From contig CAZLGQ010000025.1 of the NCBI GenBank assembly GCA_964559575.1, positions 1-7,882 on the forward strand: a DNA stretch of 7,882 nt. Direction: 5' to 3'. This DNA comes from SKVL01 sp964559575. Its GTDB lineage: Bacteria; Patescibacteriota; Minisyncoccia; Phycocordibacterales; CSBR16-193. Position 1 is the stretch's first letter, and every line of letters starts with the position of its first letter. The notes under the pieces were generated by a model. That model worked only from the letters and a program-made list of their open reading frames with translations, searched no databases and was not told where the DNA came from. This document shows positions 5,999 to 7,882 of the stretch, one piece after another. Position numbers and translations under genes: made by a program.

Positions 5999-6706
5999 AT
6001 GGAAAATTATTATAAGATCCTTGGGGTTGATAATTCTGCTACAAAAGAAGAGATAAAAAAAAGATTTAGGAAGTTAGCACATAAATATCATCCGGATAAA
6101 AAAGAGGGGAGTGAAGAAAAATTTAAGAAAATAAATCAGGTTTATCAAATTCTTTCAGATGATAAGAAGCGTTTTGATTACGATAACGGTGTAGGATCTT
6201 TTTCAAAGGGAGATAAAGACGAGTCTTCTTCTTATTATGAAAAACAAGATATCACGGTTTTTGAAAAAACTTTAAGTTTTTTTGAGCGATCTTTTTCTGT
6301 TTCGTTTGATAATTTCAAGGAAAACTTTTTTTTAGGTTACTGGATTTTTGTATTTATTATTTCGCTTTTAATTACTTACTTATTTATTTTCGGTGATGGA
6401 CCAATGGCTTTTTTAAAAACGATCTTTTCCGTTTTTTGGTCTCCAACACCTGATCCTGTTTTAAATTTTATTTTGAATCTATTGTTCTTGTTTGTATTTT
6501 TAGTTATAACTTTTGGGGTAGCTATAACTTTATTTTTATTTATTTATGGTATTTTCTTCTCTGTAATAGTATTGATTGTCTTTTCTATACTTGTGTGGTT
6601 GTCGGATATAAGTATAACAGGAACTATATTTTCTGTTATCATATGGATAAATTTTGTTTTTATTTCTTGTAGGTATATTTTTAAAGAGTATCTTACTTTT
6701 TATTAA
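5999..6706 (+). CDS. J-domain protein with about four transmembrane segments
   Basis: J domains stimulate the ATPase of Hsp70 (DnaK) and recruit it to a site or client. The 235-residue protein opens with a complete J domain (about 3-63): YYKILGVDNSATKEEIKKRF, the invariant HPD at 31-33, then KINQVYQILSDDKKRFDYD. A Ser/Asp/Lys-rich linker (about 66-84) and an amphipathic stretch lead to hydrophobic segments near 112-132, 155-178, 181-200 and 206-226. It lacks the Gly/Phe region, zinc-binding CxxCxGxG repeats and C-terminal substrate domains, so it is not DnaJ itself. The likely arrangement is a cytosolic J domain tethered to the inner membrane. GAGG ends only two bases before the ATG, too close for an ideal ribosome site. 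The gene is divergent from the SOD-like gene and convergent with the tRNA gene, and appears monocistronic. I do not recognise the membrane half. Confidence 0.85.
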   Translation: MENYYKILGVDNSATKEEIKKRFRKLAHKYHPDKKEGSEEKFKKINQVYQILSDDKKRFDYDNGVGSFSKGDKDESSSYYEKQDITVFEKTLSFFERSFSVSFDNFKENFFLGYWIFVFIISLLITYLFIFGDGPMAFLKTIFSVFWSPTPDPVLNFILNLLFLFVFLVITFGVAITLFLFIYGIFFSVIVLIVFSILVWLSDISITGTIFSVIIWINFVFISCRYIFKEYLTFY

Positions 6707-6727
6707 GTTAGTTTAAAAGTTAAAAAG

Positions 6728-6801
6728 TGGGCGGTATAGGACTTGAACCTATGGCCTCATCCACGTCAAGGATGCACTCTAGCCAACTGAGCTAACCGCC
6801 C
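6728..6801 (-). tRNA. tRNA-Val (anticodon GAC)
   Basis: The minus strand folds into a complete 74-base cloverleaf. The acceptor GGGCGGT pairs with ACCGCCC and is followed by discriminator A. The D arm GCTC/GAGT has an AGTTGGCTA loop containing GG. The anticodon stem CATCC/GGATG holds the loop TTGACGT, and the T arm ATAGG/CCTAT has the loop TTCAAGT. The anticodon is GAC at plus positions 6765-6767, which reads GUU and GUC valine codons. CCA is not encoded; the next bases are CTTTTT, so CCA must be added by nucleotidyltransferase and the T run probably contributes to termination. Position 37 is G, where A is usual next to a C36. Confidence 0.96.
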
Positions 6802-6810
6802 TTTTTTAAA

Positions 6811-6825
6811 GTGTGGATAACACAC
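6811..6825 (-). other. Small hairpin containing a perfect DnaA box in the tRNA leader
   Basis: GTGTG (6811-6815) and CACAC (6821-6825) can form a 5-bp stem with a 5-base loop in the predicted precursor just before the tRNA. The minus strand at 6820-6812 reads TTATCCACA, the DnaA-box consensus. Either reading could be coincidental. Confidence 0.35.
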
Positions 6826-6832
6826 ATAGGTG

Positions 6833-6861
6833 ATTATAACTTTTTGATTTAAATAGGGCAA
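6833..6861 (-). promoter_or_regulatory. Promoter of the tRNA-Val gene
   Basis: Reading leftward, TTGCCC (6861-6856) is followed by a 17-base spacer and a perfect TATAAT (6838-6833). Transcription would start near 6826, giving a leader of about 25 bases to trim before the tRNA 5' end at 6801. The -35 hexamer equals that in front of the UMP kinase gene. Confidence 0.6.
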
Positions 6862-6897
6862 TATTGATCTTATTTAAGTTTTTTTGAAAATTTAAGT

Positions 6898-6903
6898 TAT
6901 ACT
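6898..6903 (+). promoter_or_regulatory. Putative -10 element of the TVP38-like gene
   Basis: TATACT ends seven bases before the ATG at 6911, the same spacing as before the J-domain gene, implying a start of transcription at the ATG. No good -35 is seen at the expected distance; TTGAAA at 6884-6889 is too close. Confidence 0.35.
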
Positions 6904-6910
6904 TGTAGGA

Positions 6911-7618
6911 ATGAAATGGAAAATATTAATTTTTATCTCGATTTTGTTTTTTTCTTTATTGATGGTTTTTTTGATCAAGGATTTTGGATATGAAAGAGAA
7001 TTCCAATCTTTTTTTAGTGATTTAATTAAAAAATTAGAAGAGATGGGGGCCGTATCTGTTTTTTTATTTATTTTGATATATATATCTGTCGCTGTTTTTG
7101 TTTTTTGGTTACCAGTACATACTTTTACGATCGTGGGGGGAGCTATATTCGGTTCTTTTATTGGAGCTTTATATTCAATGATAGCTATAATGTTAGGATC
7201 AGTAATTTCTTTTGGGATCTCTAGATATATTAGCAGAGGTTTATTTGCAAATTTTATATCAAGAAGAACTAAATGGTTAAAAAATTTTTTTTATTCAGTA
7301 AAAAACAAAGGTTTTACTATAGTTTTAATTCTTAGGCTTATACATTTTATTCCTTTTAGGGGTATAAATTATACAGCCGGTATTACATCTATCTCTATTA
7401 AGGATTTTATTTTTGGAAGTTTTTTAGGTTTAATTCCGGCAGTTCTTTTTTATTCGTACTTAGGTTCCTCTTTAGTTGAACTAAGACCTATTAGAATTGG
7501 TATAGCTTTAGTTATAGCTGTTATTTTCTCTGTCTTTATTTATTTACAGCAGAATAGACTTATATTTAAAGGTAGGTTTAAAAAAGTATTTGATAAATTT
7601 GTTTATTTAAAAGAGTGA
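6911..7618 (+). CDS. TVP38/TMEM64 family (VTT-domain) membrane protein
   Basis: This family, related to DedA and eukaryotic VMP1/TMEM41B, is linked to lipid scrambling or membrane homeostasis; the bacterial substrate is generally not established. The 235 residues have an N-terminal membrane segment (about 4-22), a polar stretch, then the VTT domain (about 48-186). Its landmarks are VGGAIFGSFIGAL (75-87), the R105 that ends the next helix, RLIHFIPFRGINYTAG (142-157) and GLIPAVLFYSYLG (173-185). A last hydrophobic segment lies near 194-211, followed by a basic tail. The arginine and NYTAG residues typical of the family are present. AGGA abuts the ATG with no spacing, so it is unlikely to work as a normal ribosome site; the next in-frame Met, at 18, would remove the first helix, supporting ATG 6911. 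It is divergent from the tRNA gene and convergent with thioredoxin reductase, and probably transcribed alone. Confidence 0.9.
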   Translation: MKWKILIFISILFFSLLMVFLIKDFGYEREFQSFFSDLIKKLEEMGAVSVFLFILIYISVAVFVFWLPVHTFTIVGGAIFGSFIGALYSMIAIMLGSVISFGISRYISRGLFANFISRRTKWLKNFFYSVKNKGFTIVLILRLIHFIPFRGINYTAGITSISIKDFIFGSFLGLIPAVLFYSYLGSSLVELRPIRIGIALVIAVIFSVFIYLQQNRLIFKGRFKKVFDKFVYLKE

Positions 7619-7643
7619 TTTAACTGTTTAATTTATAGTTAAA
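7619..7643. other. Short inverted repeat after the TVP38-like gene
   Basis: TTTAACT (7619-7625) and AGTTAAA (7637-7643) form a 7-bp stem with an 11-base loop directly after the stop codon. No T tract follows on the plus strand, so it is at best a weak terminator or a message-end stabiliser. Confidence 0.25.
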
Positions 7644-7646
7644 AAT

Positions 7647-7671
7647 GTTAATAAGTTGTTAATAAGTTGTT
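7647..7671. repeat. Tandem 11-bp repeat between convergent genes
   Basis: GTTAATAAGTT occurs twice head to tail (7647-7657 and 7658-7668), followed by GTT (7669-7671), about 2.3 copies. It fills most of the gap between the TVP38-like stop and the thioredoxin reductase stop. It is probably a slippage product. Confidence 0.85.
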
Positions 7672-7675
7672 TAAA

Positions 7676-7882
7676 TTAACCTAATTTAATTTTATTATAT
7701 ATATCCTCAACAGCTGCCGCACCCATACCGGCTGCTATAAGGTTCTGTCTGTAAGGGTAATTTATACAGTCACCGGCTGCCCATATTCTGTTGTGTGAAG
7801 TTCTTTGGTTTTTATGATCTACATTTATATAACCATTTTGGTCTAATTCTACTAGATCTTTAACAAATTCAGTTGATGGTAT
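7676..7882 (-). CDS. trxB: Thioredoxin reductase, C-terminal fragment (gene continues beyond the window)
   Basis: The family transfers electrons from NADPH through FAD and a CxxC pair to thioredoxin in the cytosol. Only the last 68 residues are inside the window; the gene enters from the right edge and ends at TAA (7678-7676). Seen: PSTEFVKDL and ELDQNGYINVD, then RTSHNRIWAAGDC with the conserved GD of the second FAD contact. YPYRQNLIAAGMGAAAVEDI follows, the YRQ and AAGxGAxAA block of the C-terminal FAD domain. The CxxC and the NADPH domain lie outside. Related ferredoxin-NADP reductases of the same fold and other low-molecular-weight flavoprotein reductases share this tail, so the exact enzyme is less certain than the family. 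It converges on the TVP38-like gene; no leftward terminator is evident after the stop. Confidence 0.85.
   Translation of the reverse strand: MPSTEFVKDLVELDQNGYINVDHKNQRTSHNRIWAAGDCINYPYRQNLIAAGMGAAAVEDIYNKIKLG

Noticed and set aside
6695..6728. ACTTTTTA/TAAAAAGT inverted repeat as terminator of the J-domain gene
   Set aside because: The loop is 18 bases, the stem is mostly A-T, and no T tract follows on the plus strand.
5273..7882. An oxidative-stress island of SOD-like, J-domain, TVP38-like and thioredoxin reductase genes
   Set aside because: The genes are on different strands with separate promoters and terminators, so proximity alone does not support a joint system.
1..7882. Alternative genetic code with UGA read as glycine, known in some Patescibacteria
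   Set aside because: UGA ends two genes at sensible places, and no in-frame UGA is needed to complete any protein.

Overview
The window is AT-rich (roughly two thirds A+T), gene-dense DNA from a small-genome bacterium. The standard code is used: UGA serves as a stop at two genes and the translations read cleanly. My best guess is the Candidate Phyla Radiation (Patescibacteria). The reasons are low GC, an archaeal-type UMP kinase, an A/V-type ATPase, a divergent superoxide dismutase homologue of the kind I associate with that group, mostly absent Shine-Dalgarno sites, and a tRNA without an encoded CCA end. This assignment is inference; no ribosomal RNA or marker protein is present.

Layout, left to right. 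Positions 71-820 (+) encode an archaeal-type UMP kinase, with a perfect 15-bp inverted repeat inside the coding sequence. Positions 925-1131 (+) encode a 68-residue protein with two CxxC pairs. It has the only strong Shine-Dalgarno site in the window, is clearly richer in GC than its neighbours, and has its own promoter and terminator. Convergent to it is a leftward operon, 5089 to 1193, encoding A/V-type ATPase subunits A, B and D, in that order, from one promoter near 5139-5166. A 15-bp hairpin terminator at 5206-5244 separates this operon from the leftward superoxide dismutase homologue at 5869-5273. Divergent from that gene is a J-domain protein with about four membrane spans (5999-6706, +). 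A tRNA-Val(GAC) gene lies on the minus strand at 6801-6728 with a recognisable promoter. A TVP38/TMEM64-type membrane protein (6911-7618, +) and the C-terminal end of a thioredoxin reductase (7882-7676, -, running off the window) complete the region.

How the genes fit together: A, B and D supply the catalytic head and central rotor shaft of a rotary ATPase, but no stalk or membrane-ring genes are here. The dismutase homologue and thioredoxin reductase suggest some exposure to oxidants. The J-domain protein and the TVP38 protein are both membrane proteins, and both have a -10-like hexamer placed so that transcription would begin at or next to the ATG, suggesting leaderless messages. There is no gene-free stretch above about 190 bases. 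I did not find a mobile element, a CRISPR array or a clear new multi-gene system. The items most worth a second look are the hairpin inside the UMP kinase gene, the dismutase homologue's missing first metal-ligand histidine, the GC-discordant zinc-ribbon gene and the three-subunit ATPase operon.
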